From: JBDREC01 sp043820105 [NCBI: Pseudomonadota bacterium]
GTDB lineage: Bacteria > Bdellovibrionota_F > JAHFAK01
DNA length: 60,968 nucleotides
Direction of reading: 5' to 3'
Assembly: GCA_043820105.1 (NCBI GenBank)
Contig: JBDREC010000006.1
Span: forward strand, 1-60,968
The first letter of the stretch is position 1; every line of letters begins with the position of its first letter. A program made the translations under genes and the position numbers. Below, in pieces: positions 16,389-25,212 of this stretch. The notes under the pieces are model-generated. The model was given only the letters and a program-made list of their open reading frames with translations. It was not told the origin of the DNA and made no database searches.

Positions 16389-17017
16389 TGTTAGATGTAG
16401 TTATAGCCACAACAAACACTGGTAAGTTTAAGGAAATAGGTAAATTATTAAAGGATCCAAATATTAACTTAATTCCACTTTCAGACTTTCATGATGTTGT
16501 AATTCCAGATGAAACAGGTAAAACATACCTGGAAAATGCCAAAATTAAAGCAGAAACTGTGCTAAATCATACAGGTAAAATAACGATTGCTGATGATTCA
16601 GGACTTGAAGTAGAAGCTCTAAACAATGGCCCAGGCATTCATTCCGCCAGGTATGGCAGTAAATATTTGCCTTTTTCAGAAAAAATAAACAAAATGCTCT
16701 TTGAAATGGCTGAAATACCCATTGAAAAAAGAAAGGCAAAGTTTGTATGTTGTGCTGTAGTTATGTTTCCCAAAGAATTTACTGAATACAAAATACCAAA
16801 TACTGAATACCATTTCCAAGGCGAATGCCTTGGAAATATAGGTTTTGAACCTCGAGGATACATGGGTTTTGGTTTTGATCCCATATTTTATCCTGATGGA
16901 TATGAGCTAACAATGGCTGAAATTGACGAAACAGAAAAAAACAATATAAGTCATAGAGGAATAGCATTTAAAAAATTAAAATATTTTTTGACAAACGAGT
17001 TTTCATTTGCTACTTAA
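16388..17017 (+). CDS. rdgB: RdgB/HAM1 non-canonical purine NTP pyrophosphatase
   Basis: The 209-residue enzyme carries the family signatures: ATTNTGKFKEI at 7-17, IADDSGLEVEALNNGPGIHSARY at about 65-87 (catalytic Asp pair) and RGYMGFGFDPIFYPDG at about 157-172, ending with SHRGIAFKKL. It hydrolyses dITP, XTP and similar damaged purine nucleotides to monophosphates in the cytoplasm, keeping them out of DNA and RNA. A short insertion (TEYKIPNTEYHFQ) before the EPRGYMGFGFD motif is slightly unusual. It overlaps the small lipoprotein gene. Confidence 0.95.
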   Translation: MLDVVIATTNTGKFKEIGKLLKDPNINLIPLSDFHDVVIPDETGKTYLENAKIKAETVLNHTGKITIADDSGLEVEALNNGPGIHSARYGSKYLPFSEKINKMLFEMAEIPIEKRKAKFVCCAVVMFPKEFTEYKIPNTEYHFQGECLGNIGFEPRGYMGFGFDPIFYPDGYELTMAEIDETEKNNISHRGIAFKKLKYFLTNEFSFAT

Positions 17018-17109
17018 GTGATGCATTATGACATATGATATTCCCTTTCTTTCTAAGTAAAGGTATTTTGTTTTTGTGAAAACGCTAAAAAAAGGAGCTT
17101 GTAAAAGAA

Positions 17110-18151
17110 GTGGGGCTTTTTAATTTTATAAAATATGTTAATAAAAATTTAAAAGATTACAGAGTAATTTTAATACCTGAAGGATCATCCAGGTTATCTG
17201 ATCAGTATTCTTTATCTGCTAAATCTATTAAGAGACTGAAAAAGACAATTAGCATGTTGGCTATCGTTGTTTTTATTGCTATAGGTTTTTTATCTTTTTC
17301 AATATATAAAATAAGTGACTATCTTGCAGCAAAAGAAGAAAATGAGCATTTAAAGGATACTGTTAATTCTTTAAATGAACAAATGAATATTATTGATTCA
17401 AAACAAAAATCAATTGATGAGCTAACCAAAAAACTTAAAGACTTAACCATTATTGGAATTGGTAGCGATAATCTGGGTTTTGGAGCTTTAACCCCAGAGG
17501 AAGAACAAATCAGAAAAGAAAGCGGAAATATAGAATTAAAAAAAAAAAGTAAATAATCCAATAACTTTCAAGAATTTTAACAATTATACTGAAAATAATA
17601 CAAAATTAGATATCCCGACACCTTTTTCAAATATGCATGCTGATAATGTTTTATCTAAAAGCTATGAACTCAACAAACAATCATCTGTGATAATTGAAAA
17701 CCTTCAAGGAATGGTGGTCTTATTAGAAGATCAAAAAGATTTTCTCAATCATCTTCCTACTATTGCACCTACTCGAGGTTGGTTATCATCTGGCTATGGA
17801 AAAAGAATTTCCCCATTTACGGGAAGTATTCAGTTTCATGAAGGACTTGATTTGTCTAACCATCCTGGAACAGCAGTTATTGCCCCAGCAGCTGGCAAAG
17901 TTATAAAAATAGGCAGAGATTCTGGTCTTGGCAAACACATAACTATAGATCATGGTTATAATATTACAACAAAATATGCACACTTAAGAAAATACCATGT
18001 TAAAATTGGTGATCTTGTAAATAGATATCAGTTAATTGCCGAAATGGGTAACACTGGAAGGAGCACTGGGCCACATCTTCACTATGAAACAATTATAGAC
18101 AATAAACCAATTAATCCTATAAAATTCATTTTTGACGATATTAAAAGATAA
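17110..18151 (+). CDS. M23 peptidase with N-terminal membrane anchor, split by a frameshift
   Basis: Two frames together make one protein. The first (GTG at 17110, AGGAG upstream) encodes a short cytoplasmic tail, one membrane helix (SMLAIVVFIAIGFLSFSIY) and a coiled coil, and ends at 17556 just after an A11 run (17538-17548). The next frame is open straight through the run and continues to 18151 without a stop. It encodes an LytM/M23 domain with HEGLD, TKYAHL and GPHLHYE, the zinc ligands and catalytic His. Removing one A would restore a single ~345-residue anchored peptidoglycan hydrolase or divisome-type regulator. The break could be a sequencing error, a slippery site, or inactivation. 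Confidence 0.85.
17538..17548 (+). other. A11 homopolymer at the frameshift
   Basis: Eleven consecutive As separate the coiled-coil frame from the M23 frame. Ten As would give one open frame. Such runs cause sequencing errors and also transcriptional slippage. Confidence 0.85.
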
Positions 18152-18251
18152 TTTTTTGGCTAAAAAGGTACTTGAATTTATAATATAAAAACATAACAAT
18201 TACTTCTATTATTAATTTTTTCCAAGCTTACAGCTTACTTATGAGGATTTT

Positions 18252-18623
18252 ATGTCAATACGTGTTTTAACCTGTATTTCGTGTAATAAAGATTTTTCTT
18301 ATACAGATGCTGAACAAAAATACTACAAAGAAAAAGAATATGAAGAACCCAAGAGATGCCCTTCATGCAGAAAACGAAGAAAACAATCAAAAAATTTTAA
18401 TTCCCAGCATGGAGATGATGGCAATAGCACTAATGGCAATTCTGCTGCTGTTCCAAATGAGGCAGGCTCACAACAGAGAAAAAGATATTATAGATGCAAA
18501 TGTTATTCCTGCGGCGCTGACACAGTAGTTTATCATCGTCATTCATATGCAAATCCTGCCCTTTGTGAAGGTTGCAGACAAGGTAGAGGAAATCGAAGAA
18601 GAAGAAATTATCTTCCTACATAG
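18252..18623 (+). CDS. Zinc-ribbon protein
   Basis: The 123-residue protein has an N-terminal zinc ribbon (CISCNKDF ... RCPSCRKRRK; two CxxC pairs at about 9-12 and 37-40) of the probable-zinc-binding type often found in small bacterial proteins. A Ser/Asn-rich linker follows, then a second CxxC-containing unit (YRCKCYSCGADTVVYHRH ... LCEGCRQG) and a basic tail GRGNRRRRNY. The tail suggests RNA or DNA binding. The upstream spacing (TGAGGATTTTATG) gives a fair ribosome site. Its function is not known. Confidence 0.7.
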   Translation: MSIRVLTCISCNKDFSYTDAEQKYYKEKEYEEPKRCPSCRKRRKQSKNFNSQHGDDGNSTNGNSAAVPNEAGSQQRKRYYRCKCYSCGADTVVYHRHSYANPALCEGCRQGRGNRRRRNYLPT

Positions 18624-18635
18624 TTCTTAGGTTTT

Positions 18636-19427
18636 TTATTTCTTTATATTGTTCTTTATAATATCAATCGCTAGTTTAGAAAGCTCATCATTTATTCCAA
18701 AAGCTGAAAATATTAGCTCTGTAGATATTTCATTCATTTTTTTCTTTTCTTTTTTGGAAGCAGTATTTTTCTGAAAGTAGTTATTTCTTAAATAAAGCTG
18801 ACCCTCTGGAAACATCTTGGTTATAAGAATATGATTCATCATTGGAAAATTAAAAGAATCGAGCCAGTGCTTTTTAAAAGTATCATCACTTTCAGGATTG
18901 TTTTTTAAAATATATCTTTCTTTTATTCCTGACTTATCAATCGTGTTTAAAGCAAACTTAGCACCATTTTCAAGTGGTTTAATAATAACATCAGAGATAG
19001 GGGTTTTAATTAAGCTATCTATGCCTTTATTTAGTTTTACAGGTTCACTTAGAAGATATCCGGGATCTAGCAAATATTGACCATCATTGAGTTCCACAAT
19101 AATAGCACAGTGAGTATTATTTCCATATGATCTATCTGCCATTACTCTATAACATTGAAAATGCATTGAACTCAAAAGATCGTAAAGATAGTTTGTTAAT
19201 GAAAAACAAGTTCCACCTGCCCCCAGGTTTGTGTAATCACTTATTATCTCATCACCATACCTTAAATAATCTTCATTCTTGTTTTCCTGGTACTGGCTAA
19301 ATTTAACAATCTTGGTAATATTTTCATAGGGAATATTAGAAAATGCATTTAGAATTAATTTTACAAACTCAATGTCTGCTTTACTTTCACGGATATTAAA
19401 CAATTTTAAAAATTCTTTTTTCACCAA
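18636..19427 (-). CDS. Arylamine N-acetyltransferase-like protein
   Basis: The 263-residue protein shows the cysteine-protease-like triad of the NAT/transglutaminase group: GAGGTCFSLTNYLYDLL (Cys near 74), NNTHCAIIVEL (His near 108) and YLLDPGYLLSEP (Asp near 122). PYENITKIVKF near the start matches the conserved YENL segment. The family moves acetyl groups from CoA to arylamines or acts in amide synthesis in secondary metabolism. The start is GTG, and a 20-copy heptamer array sits just upstream (19441-19580), inside its expected 5' leader. It is downstream of tyrS on the same strand. Confidence 0.75.
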   Translation of the reverse strand: MVKKEFLKLFNIRESKADIEFVKLILNAFSNIPYENITKIVKFSQYQENKNEDYLRYGDEIISDYTNLGAGGTCFSLTNYLYDLLSSMHFQCYRVMADRSYGNNTHCAIIVELNDGQYLLDPGYLLSEPVKLNKGIDSLIKTPISDVIIKPLENGAKFALNTIDKSGIKERYILKNNPESDDTFKKHWLDSFNFPMMNHILITKMFPEGQLYLRNNYFQKNTASKKEKKKMNEISTELIFSAFGINDELSKLAIDIIKNNIKK

Positions 19428-19440
19428 TAAACCTTTCTTT

Positions 19441-19580
19441 TACCACTTACCACTTACCACTTACCACTTACCACTTACCACTTACCACTTACCACTTACC
19501 ACTTATCACTTACCACTTACCACTTACCACTTACCACTTACCACTTACCACTTACCACTTACCACTTATCACTTACCACT
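19441..19580. repeat. TACCACT heptamer array, 20 tandem copies
   Basis: Twenty head-to-tail copies of TACCACT, with two TATCACT variants and no spacers, fill the gap between the tyrS 3' end and the acetyltransferase-like gene. On the gene strand it reads AGTGGTA x20 and ends 13 bases before the GTG start. It is the longest short-tandem array in the window. Confidence 0.97.
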
Positions 19581-19586
19581 TACAAA

Positions 19587-20810
19587 TTACAACACCAATT
19601 TAGCAAAATTCTTCTTCCCAACCTTAATAACCATTCCATCTTTAGCTTCAATTTCTACTTGAACATCGCTTATTTTTTCACCATCAATTGATACAGCGTT
19701 TTGAGTGACAAGTCTTCTTGCCTCTCCATTTGATTTGGCAAAACCAATATCTGTTACAAGTTTAACGATCCATATTTTACCACCAGTGAGCTCACTTTCA
19801 GTTAGTCTATGCTCCTTCATTTCTTCTGGTAAATTACCTTTTGAAAATACTGATTCAAATTCATCTCTGGCGTTTTTTGCTGCTGCCTTATCAAAAAAAC
19901 GCTCAGTAATTATCATAGCTAAATCTTTTTTTACATTCATTGGATGAATCTCATTATTTTCAATTTCATTTTTCATTTTTTTTATTTCAGGAAGAGTAAG
20001 ATCTGTTAAGAGTTCATAGTAATTATACATTAGATCATCTGATATAGACATGATTTTTCCAAAAATATCTTTTGGACAGTCAGTAATGGCAATATAATTA
20101 TCAAGTGATTTTGACATTTTTTCAATGCCATCAAGGCCTACTAACAATGGATTTGTAATCACAATCTCTGGCACTTGGCCATATGCCTTTTGAATATCCC
20201 GGGTTAAAATAAAATTGAATTTTTGATCTGTTCCGCCAAGCTCAATATCAGCCTTTACAACTACTGAATCATAAGCTTGAGCTAGAGGATATAAAAACTC
20301 TTGAACTGAAATAGGTTTTTCAGCTTTATATCTTTTTTCAAAATCATCTCTTTCCATCATTCGTGCAACAGTATAATTAGAAGCAAGCTTTATTACATCA
20401 ACAAAATTCATTGGAGTTAACCATCGTGAATTATATTCAACCTCAGCCTTTTCAATATCCAGGATTTTTCCAACCTGATCAAAATATGTTTTTGCATTTT
20501 CCTTAATTGCCTCTTCTGTTAACATAGGCCTTGTTGTATCTTTACCAGAAGGATCACCAATCATGCCCGTAAAATCACCAATAATAAAAACAATTTGATG
20601 ACCAAGTTCCTGAAACTGTCTTAATTTATTTAATTGCACAGTATGTCCAAGATGAATATCAGGTCTTGAAGGATCACAACCTAGCTTAACACGAAGAGGG
20701 GTTTTGGTAGCAATAGATTTTTTTAATCTTACTTTAAACTCTTCTTCTTTAATAATTTCAACTGTACCCTTTGACAATAAATCATACTGATATTCAAAAT
20801 CCATGTTCAC
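19587..20810 (-). CDS. tyrS: Tyrosyl-tRNA synthetase
   Basis: The 407-residue class I synthetase has LGCDPSRPDIHLGHTVQLNKL (HIGH motif near 45), YNSRWLTPMNFVDVIKLASNYTVARM, QGGTD-like ELGGTDQKFNF and KMSKSLDNYI (KMSKS near 235). The C-terminal S4 RNA-binding domain reads AKSNGEARRLVTQNAVSIDGEKI. It charges tRNA-Tyr. The S4 tail is the bacterial type, so the gene supports a bacterial host. GGAG lies six bases before the GTG and twelve before the ATG two codons later, so the start is one of these two. Confidence 0.96.
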   Translation of the reverse strand: MNMDFEYQYDLLSKGTVEIIKEEEFKVRLKKSIATKTPLRVKLGCDPSRPDIHLGHTVQLNKLRQFQELGHQIVFIIGDFTGMIGDPSGKDTTRPMLTEEAIKENAKTYFDQVGKILDIEKAEVEYNSRWLTPMNFVDVIKLASNYTVARMMERDDFEKRYKAEKPISVQEFLYPLAQAYDSVVVKADIELGGTDQKFNFILTRDIQKAYGQVPEIVITNPLLVGLDGIEKMSKSLDNYIAITDCPKDIFGKIMSISDDLMYNYYELLTDLTLPEIKKMKNEIENNEIHPMNVKKDLAMIITERFFDKAAAKNARDEFESVFSKGNLPEEMKEHRLTESELTGGKIWIVKLVTDIGFAKSNGEARRLVTQNAVSIDGEKISDVQVEIEAKDGMVIKVGKKNFAKLVL

Positions 20811-20888
20811 TACTAACTCCTTATTTTAAAGCTATTTGAAAGTTTGACATTAACATATTATTTTATAAAAGAAAGAAAATTATTTTAA

Positions 20889-20916
20889 TTTTGAATCTTG
20901 AATTTTGAATCTTGAA
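20889..20916. repeat. TTTTGAA/TCTTGAA heptamer array (4 copies)
   Basis: Four tandem heptamers upstream of tyrS; these are the reverse complement of the ATTCAAR family seen at 6012, 9702 and 11500. Confidence 0.9.
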
Positions 20917-20920
20917 TTAC

Positions 20921-21301
20921 TTATATGATTCCGCAGATAAGAACTAAAAGACCTAATGCAGCTCCAACACCACTACCAATTTTCATAAAAAGTGGAGGCT
21001 GTTTTTCAAAATAAGTCCAAAGATCTTTAATAATTTTAGGATAAACAATTCCTAAAACACCCCAAACTAACATATAAATACCTAAGAAAATTATAAAACC
21101 TTCAAGTGCAACTGAATCATAAAATGAAGATGCCAGAATATATGAACCTAAAATTGTTGAAAGCATTAATATTAGTTTATATAGAAATTCATTTTCTAAT
21201 AATTTTTCTGCTGTCACTTTTGCTTTTTCTGGCCAAATCACTGCAGGAAGACACTTAATGATCATCAGAATACCTAAAATAATTGTTAGTCCTTGTAACA
21301 T
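20921..21301 (-). CDS. Small integral membrane protein
   Basis: From the ATG at 21301, with a perfect AGGAGG eight bases upstream, the product is 126 residues and begins MLQGLTIILGILMIIKCLP. It has about four hydrophobic helices: 3-20, a middle pair around YKLILMLSTILGSYILASSF and GFIIFLGIYMLVWGVLGIVY, and a C-terminal SGVGAALGLLVLICGII. A longer frame upstream has no ribosome site and is not used. I do not recognise a family, though the layout is like small DUF-type four-helix membrane proteins. Confidence 0.65.
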   Translation of the reverse strand: MLQGLTIILGILMIIKCLPAVIWPEKAKVTAEKLLENEFLYKLILMLSTILGSYILASSFYDSVALEGFIIFLGIYMLVWGVLGIVYPKIIKDLWTYFEKQPPLFMKIGSGVGAALGLLVLICGII

Positions 21302-21387
21302 ATGAAAACCTCCTAAATAATAATTATTTGAAATAGAAAAACAAAACAATATATTATAAAAAGGAAAAGGCAAGAAATATTAACATG

Positions 21388-22353
21388 TTACGCGTTGTGG
21401 CAAAAATATTGGTGTGTTTTGTTAAGTTCTTTTATATCGGGAAAACTTAAGGTGCAGTCTTCTATTGACCTCTCACATCTTGGCTGAAATGGGCAATTGT
21501 TTTTCATTCCCAATAAAGACGGGGGCATGCCTTCAATGGAGGAAAGTCTTTCTTTCTCTGCTTTATCAATACGTGGAACAGACTTTAAAAGCCCTTTTGT
21601 ATATGGATGCTGCGCTTCATTAAATATTTCATCACAGGTCCCTGTTTCAACGATTTTTCCAGCATACATAACAGCAATTCTGTCAGCCATAGAAGCCACT
21701 ACTCCAAGATCATGTGTAATAAAAATAATAGAAGTATTTATTTTTTCTTTTATTCTATTCATAAGTTTTAATATTTGTGCTTGAATAGTGACATCTAAAG
21801 CCGTGGTTGGTTCATCAGCTATTATTAAACTTGGTTCTGTAATAAGGGCCATTGCTATCATTACCCTTTGTCTCATTCCACCAGAGAACTGGTGTGGATA
21901 AGATTTTATACGGCTAGCAGGATCTGGAATTCCAACTAATTCTAAATATCCAAGAGCTTTTTCAAGCGCTTCTTTGCTTGAAAGCTGTTTGTGCAGCTTA
22001 ATGCCTTCAGTTACTTGAGTTTCAATTGTTAAAAATGGATTTAATGAGGTCATTGGATCCTGAAAAATAAAGGAAATATCATTACCCCTTATTTTACGTA
22101 ATTCTTTCTCTGACATTTTTGCTAAATCAACTCCATTAAATAATATTTCACCAGATTCAATTTTGGCAGGCGGCATCTTTAAAAGCTTTAGAATGGAGAG
22201 ATTACAAACACTTTTTCCTGAACCAGACTCACCAACAATTCCCAGGGTTTCGCCCTTTTTAAGGTAAAAAGAAACATCATCAACAGCTTTAACCACACCA
22301 TCTTTTGTATGAAAATAAGTTTTAAGATTTTTTACTTCAAGTAAATTTTCCAT
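21388..22353 (-). CDS. Oligopeptide/dipeptide ABC transporter ATPase (OppD/DppD-like)
   Basis: The 321-residue ATPase has Walker [17 protein letters not shown] near 39-54, Q-loop [14 protein letters not shown], signature [15 protein letters not shown], Walker [15 protein letters not shown] and switch His FITHDLGVV. The C-terminal oligopeptide-transporter extension has the conserved Cys ([16 protein letters not shown] ... YFCHNA), which in this subfamily binds an Fe-S cluster or metal. It powers import of peptides or nickel/sugar-like ligands with OppBC permeases. No permease, OppF or binding protein is nearby, so the gene is an orphan here. Confidence 0.9.
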   Translation of the reverse strand: MENLLEVKNLKTYFHTKDGVVKAVDDVSFYLKKGETLGIVGESGSGKSVCNLSILKLLKMPPAKIESGEILFNGVDLAKMSEKELRKIRGNDISFIFQDPMTSLNPFLTIETQVTEGIKLHKQLSSKEALEKALGYLELVGIPDPASRIKSYPHQFSGGMRQRVMIAMALITEPSLIIADEPTTALDVTIQAQILKLMNRIKEKINTSIIFITHDLGVVASMADRIAVMYAGKIVETGTCDEIFNEAQHPYTKGLLKSVPRIDKAEKERLSSIEGMPPSLLGMKNNCPFQPRCERSIEDCTLSFPDIKELNKTHQYFCHNA

Positions 22354-22483
22354 TAGTCTCCATTGATTTATTATTTTCTAGAAGTTTAAATAATTAAGAA
22401 GAAAATTGCAATAGCTGAAAAGAATTCAATGGTCACCAGTTAAATTTTATACTGTTTGTATGTCAAGATAAACCAAGTCTTTC

Positions 22484-22515
22484 CTGGCGCTCTGGTGTTC
22501 TGGAGTCCTGGTGCA
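22484..22515. repeat. CTGGNGNN octamer array (4 copies)
   Basis: Four tandem octamers CTGGCGCT, CTGGTGTT, CTGGAGTC, CTGGTGCA lie between the argF stop and the OppD-like gene. The sequence differs from the CTTGTTCC octamers elsewhere but the period is the same. Confidence 0.8.
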
Positions 22516-22531
22516 CCATATCTAATCATCA

Positions 22532-23446
22532 TTATTTAGCCATGAGCTTATACATCACTGCTTTTTGACAGTGAAGTCTGTTTTCAGCTTGATCAATAAC
22601 AATTGACTGATCTGAATCAATAACTGAAGCAGAAACTTCATCACCTCTGTGAGCAGGCAGGCAATGCATAAAAATTGCATCGTTTTTGGCCATCTTCATA
22701 ACATTATCATTAACCTGATACGGCATAAATATTTCTTTTCTCTTTGCCTCTTCTTCTTCCATTCCCATTGAAGCCCAGACATCTGTATAGATTACATCAG
22801 AACAGCAAGCAGCTTCAATGTCATTTGTCAGTTCTAGCTTAGTTCCAAATTTTTCGCAATCTGTTAGAGCTAATTTAACAACATCTTCACTAGGTTCATA
22901 GCCTTTTGGAGTAATGATTGTAATATCCATGCCTACTTTTGGAGCTCCCAGCATAAGGGAATGAGCCATGTTATTTCCATCACCAATATAAGTGATTTTT
23001 AAGCCTTTTGTTTTGCCTTTAGCTTCTTTAATTGAAAAATAATCAGTCAACGCTTGACAAGGATGATTGTAATCAGAAAGGCCATTAATAACTGGACAAG
23101 TTCCATATTTTGCTAAATCAAGAATGGTTTGATGAGAATAAGTTCTTGCCATAATTCCATCAAGATATCTTGATAAAACTTTTGCTGTATCCTCAATTGT
23201 CTCCCCTCTTCCAAGCTGTAAATCATTTGGACTTAAGAAAAGAGCAACACCACCTAATTGAAAGATTCCAACTTCAAAGGAAACTCTTGTTCGTGTTGAT
23301 TTCTTCTCAAATATCATTCCAAGAGTAAGACCTTCACAGGATTTTCTATATTTACATGGGTTTTCTTTTATATCAAAAGATAAATCTATGAGTTCATTGA
23401 ACTCATCTTTTGAATAATCAGTTATTGTAATAAAATCTTTATGCAT
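22532..23446 (-). CDS. argF: Ornithine carbamoyltransferase
   Basis: The 304-residue enzyme (ATG at 23446 with AGGAG eight bases upstream, inside the end of the preceding gene) carries the carbamoyl-phosphate motif KKSTRTRVSFEVG (near 47-59). It also has DLQLGRGETIEDTAKVL, the ornithine-site HPCQALTDYF and the C-terminal HCLPAHRGDEVS. It forms citrulline from ornithine and carbamoyl phosphate. It follows the cPGS-like gene with a gap of only a few bases, so they share an mRNA. No other arginine or arginine-deiminase gene is adjacent. Confidence 0.95.
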   Translation of the reverse strand: MHKDFITITDYSKDEFNELIDLSFDIKENPCKYRKSCEGLTLGMIFEKKSTRTRVSFEVGIFQLGGVALFLSPNDLQLGRGETIEDTAKVLSRYLDGIMARTYSHQTILDLAKYGTCPVINGLSDYNHPCQALTDYFSIKEAKGKTKGLKITYIGDGNNMAHSLMLGAPKVGMDITIITPKGYEPSEDVVKLALTDCEKFGTKLELTNDIEAACCSDVIYTDVWASMGMEEEEAKRKEIFMPYQVNDNVMKMAKNDAIFMHCLPAHRGDEVSASVIDSDQSIVIDQAENRLHCQKAVMYKLMAK

Positions 23447-23450
23447 ATTT

Positions 23451-24785
23451 TTACTCCTCATCCTTGACGTTCTTAAAAAAATTCACAAGTGCATCTGTTA
23501 AATTAGGATTTCCAATCTCCTGCAAGGAATATTCAACTTTTACTGCTTCTTTTTTAATTTTAATGAGCTTACTTAAATCAATTGGTGTGGCAATTACCAC
23601 AAGCTCACATTCAGTTTTGTTTATTGCTGTTTCCAGGTCTTTGATTTGTTCATCTGAATAGCCCATTGCAGGAAGTAAAGTTCCAATATAAGGATAGTTT
23701 TCATAAGTCTCAGCCATTGTGCCACTAACATAAGGTCTAGGATCAACAAATGCTTTTGCTCCATATTTTTTAGCAGCAACAACCCCAGCTCCATATTGCA
23801 TTTCACCATGAGTCAGAGTTGGGCCATCTTCCACAACTAAAACTTTTTTGCCTTTAATTTTTTCAAACCCTTTAACAGTTAAAGGAGAGGCTGCGTCAAC
23901 AACTATTGCATTAGGATTAATTGCTTCAATGTTTTTTCTAACCTCATTGATGCCTTCCATTCCCGCTGAATCGATTTTATTAATAACTACTACATCTGCT
24001 CTTCTTAAGTTTGTTTCACCAGGATAATATTTAAGCTCATGGCCTGGTCTGTGAGGATCAACCACAACGATTTCTAAATCTGGCTTATAAAAAGGCATGT
24101 CATTGTTTCCGCCATCCCATAAAATAACATCTGCTTCTTTTTCTGCTTCTTTGATAATTGTATCATAATCAACACCTGCATAAATTATTGTACCAGTCTT
24201 AATATGTGGCTCATATTCTTCTCTTTCTTCTATGGTACATTTGTACTTATCCAAATCTGCCAAGGTAGCATATCTTTGGCACTTTTGGGCTTCTAGATCA
24301 CCATATGGCATTGGGTGTCTAATAGCTACAACCTTTTTACCCATCTCTTTTAATATTTCAGCAACTTTTCGGGTTGTTTGACTTTTTCCACAACCTGTAC
24401 GAGTTGCACAAATTGAAATAACAGGTTTTATACTTTTGATCATTGTTTTTTCAGCTGACATCAATCTAAAATCAGCACCAGTTGCTATAATTTGTGATGC
24501 TTTATGCATTACATATTCATGCTTAACATCACTATAGGAAAAAACAACCTGATCTACCTTGAATTTTTCAATTAAGTCCATTAAATCTTCTTCAGGGCAA
24601 ATTTGAATGCCATCAGGATATAATGAACCAGCCAAAGATGCTGGATATTTTCTGTCATCAATTCCAGGAATCTGAGTTGCAGTAAAGGCAACTATTTCAT
24701 ATTGAGCATTGTTTCTAAAAAATGTGTTAAAATTATGGAAATCTCTACCTGCTGCCCCCATAATTATTACTTTAATCTTATCCAT
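23451..24785 (-). CDS. Cyclic-2,3-diphosphoglycerate-synthetase-like GTPase/ATPase
   Basis: The 444-residue protein begins with a Rossmann-like IIMGAAGRDFHNFNTFFRNN. A P-loop CATRTGCGKSQTTRKVAEIL follows (near 131-150), then DVILWDGGNNDMPFYKPD and the NKID-like VVINKIDSAG. The C-terminus has VVEDGPTLTHGEMQYGAG and DPRPYVSGTMAETY. This matches the family of cyclic 2,3-diphosphoglycerate synthetase, known from methanogens but with many bacterial relatives of unproven function. The strong ribosome site GGAGG precedes the ATG. It heads a two-gene unit with argF. That pairing suggests a role linked to carbamoyl phosphate or arginine rather than cDPG, but this is inference. Confidence 0.82.
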   Translation of the reverse strand: MDKIKVIIMGAAGRDFHNFNTFFRNNAQYEIVAFTATQIPGIDDRKYPASLAGSLYPDGIQICPEEDLMDLIEKFKVDQVVFSYSDVKHEYVMHKASQIIATGADFRLMSAEKTMIKSIKPVISICATRTGCGKSQTTRKVAEILKEMGKKVVAIRHPMPYGDLEAQKCQRYATLADLDKYKCTIEEREEYEPHIKTGTIIYAGVDYDTIIKEAEKEADVILWDGGNNDMPFYKPDLEIVVVDPHRPGHELKYYPGETNLRRADVVVINKIDSAGMEGINEVRKNIEAINPNAIVVDAASPLTVKGFEKIKGKKVLVVEDGPTLTHGEMQYGAGVVAAKKYGAKAFVDPRPYVSGTMAETYENYPYIGTLLPAMGYSDEQIKDLETAINKTECELVVIATPIDLSKLIKIKKEAVKVEYSLQEIGNPNLTDALVNFFKNVKDEE

Positions 24786-25014
24786 GAAATACCTCCAAAA
24801 ATCTTATGATTTTAAGTTATTAGATTATGTCTTAAATTTGCACTTTAATAAATTTTTATTTATTCAATAATGCTGAATACAATAATTATGCTAGGTCATG
24901 TTTAAATAGTAGTGAAGTGTGAAATACTGCATTTTGATGCCTTGATATTAATATTTCAAGTTGATAGTGCTTATAAAGAAAAAATAGAACAATGGCAAGG
25001 AAAAAAATATAAGG

Positions 25015-25054
25015 AGAACAAGATCACAGGGGAACAAGGGAACAAGAGATACAG
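25015..25054. repeat. Octamer array (5 copies)
   Basis: AGAACAAG, ATCACAGG, GGAACAAG, GGAACAAG, AGATACAG in tandem: the reverse complement of the CTTGTTCC octamer family at 9739, 11538 and 31086. Confidence 0.85.
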
Positions 25055-25143
25055 AGGATTGAAAAAAGTATCTCAAGAAAACTATTTTCTAGGCATAGTA
25101 TTAAACTTGAAACGAATGGTAGTAATAGCCACCATTTAAATAA

Positions 25144-25162
25144 GGAGGGGACAAGCCCCTCC
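25144..25162. repeat. Hairpin element related to the tRNA-Ser array
   Basis: GGAGGGG and CCCCTCC flank ACAAG, a 7-bp stem and 5-base loop. The 3' flank (ACTACAGAAGACATTAAAA then CAAACCAACTCG) resembles that of the hairpin at 932-950 (AACACTACGGAACATATAAC then AACCCAACTTCC), so the two loci appear to share about 50 related bases. Confidence 0.6.
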
Positions 25163-25212
25163 ACTACAGAAGACATTAAAACAAACCAACTCGTATGAGA
25201 GGTTTATAAAAA

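Noticed and set aside
19441-19580. Possible CRISPR array
   Set aside because: The units are 7 bp and head to tail with no spacers, and no cas genes are near; Cas4-like nuclease at 60 kb is a RecB-type recombination nuclease in a phage-like operon.
19372-19662. Open frame on the plus strand made of repeated LTTYHLP units
   Set aside because: It is only the 20-copy heptamer array read through; a 7-bp period gives a repeating peptide by chance and the frame crosses the tyrS end and acetyltransferase start.
24912-25139. Plus-strand 75-residue frame
   Set aside because: It overlaps the octamer array, is low complexity and has no ribosome site.
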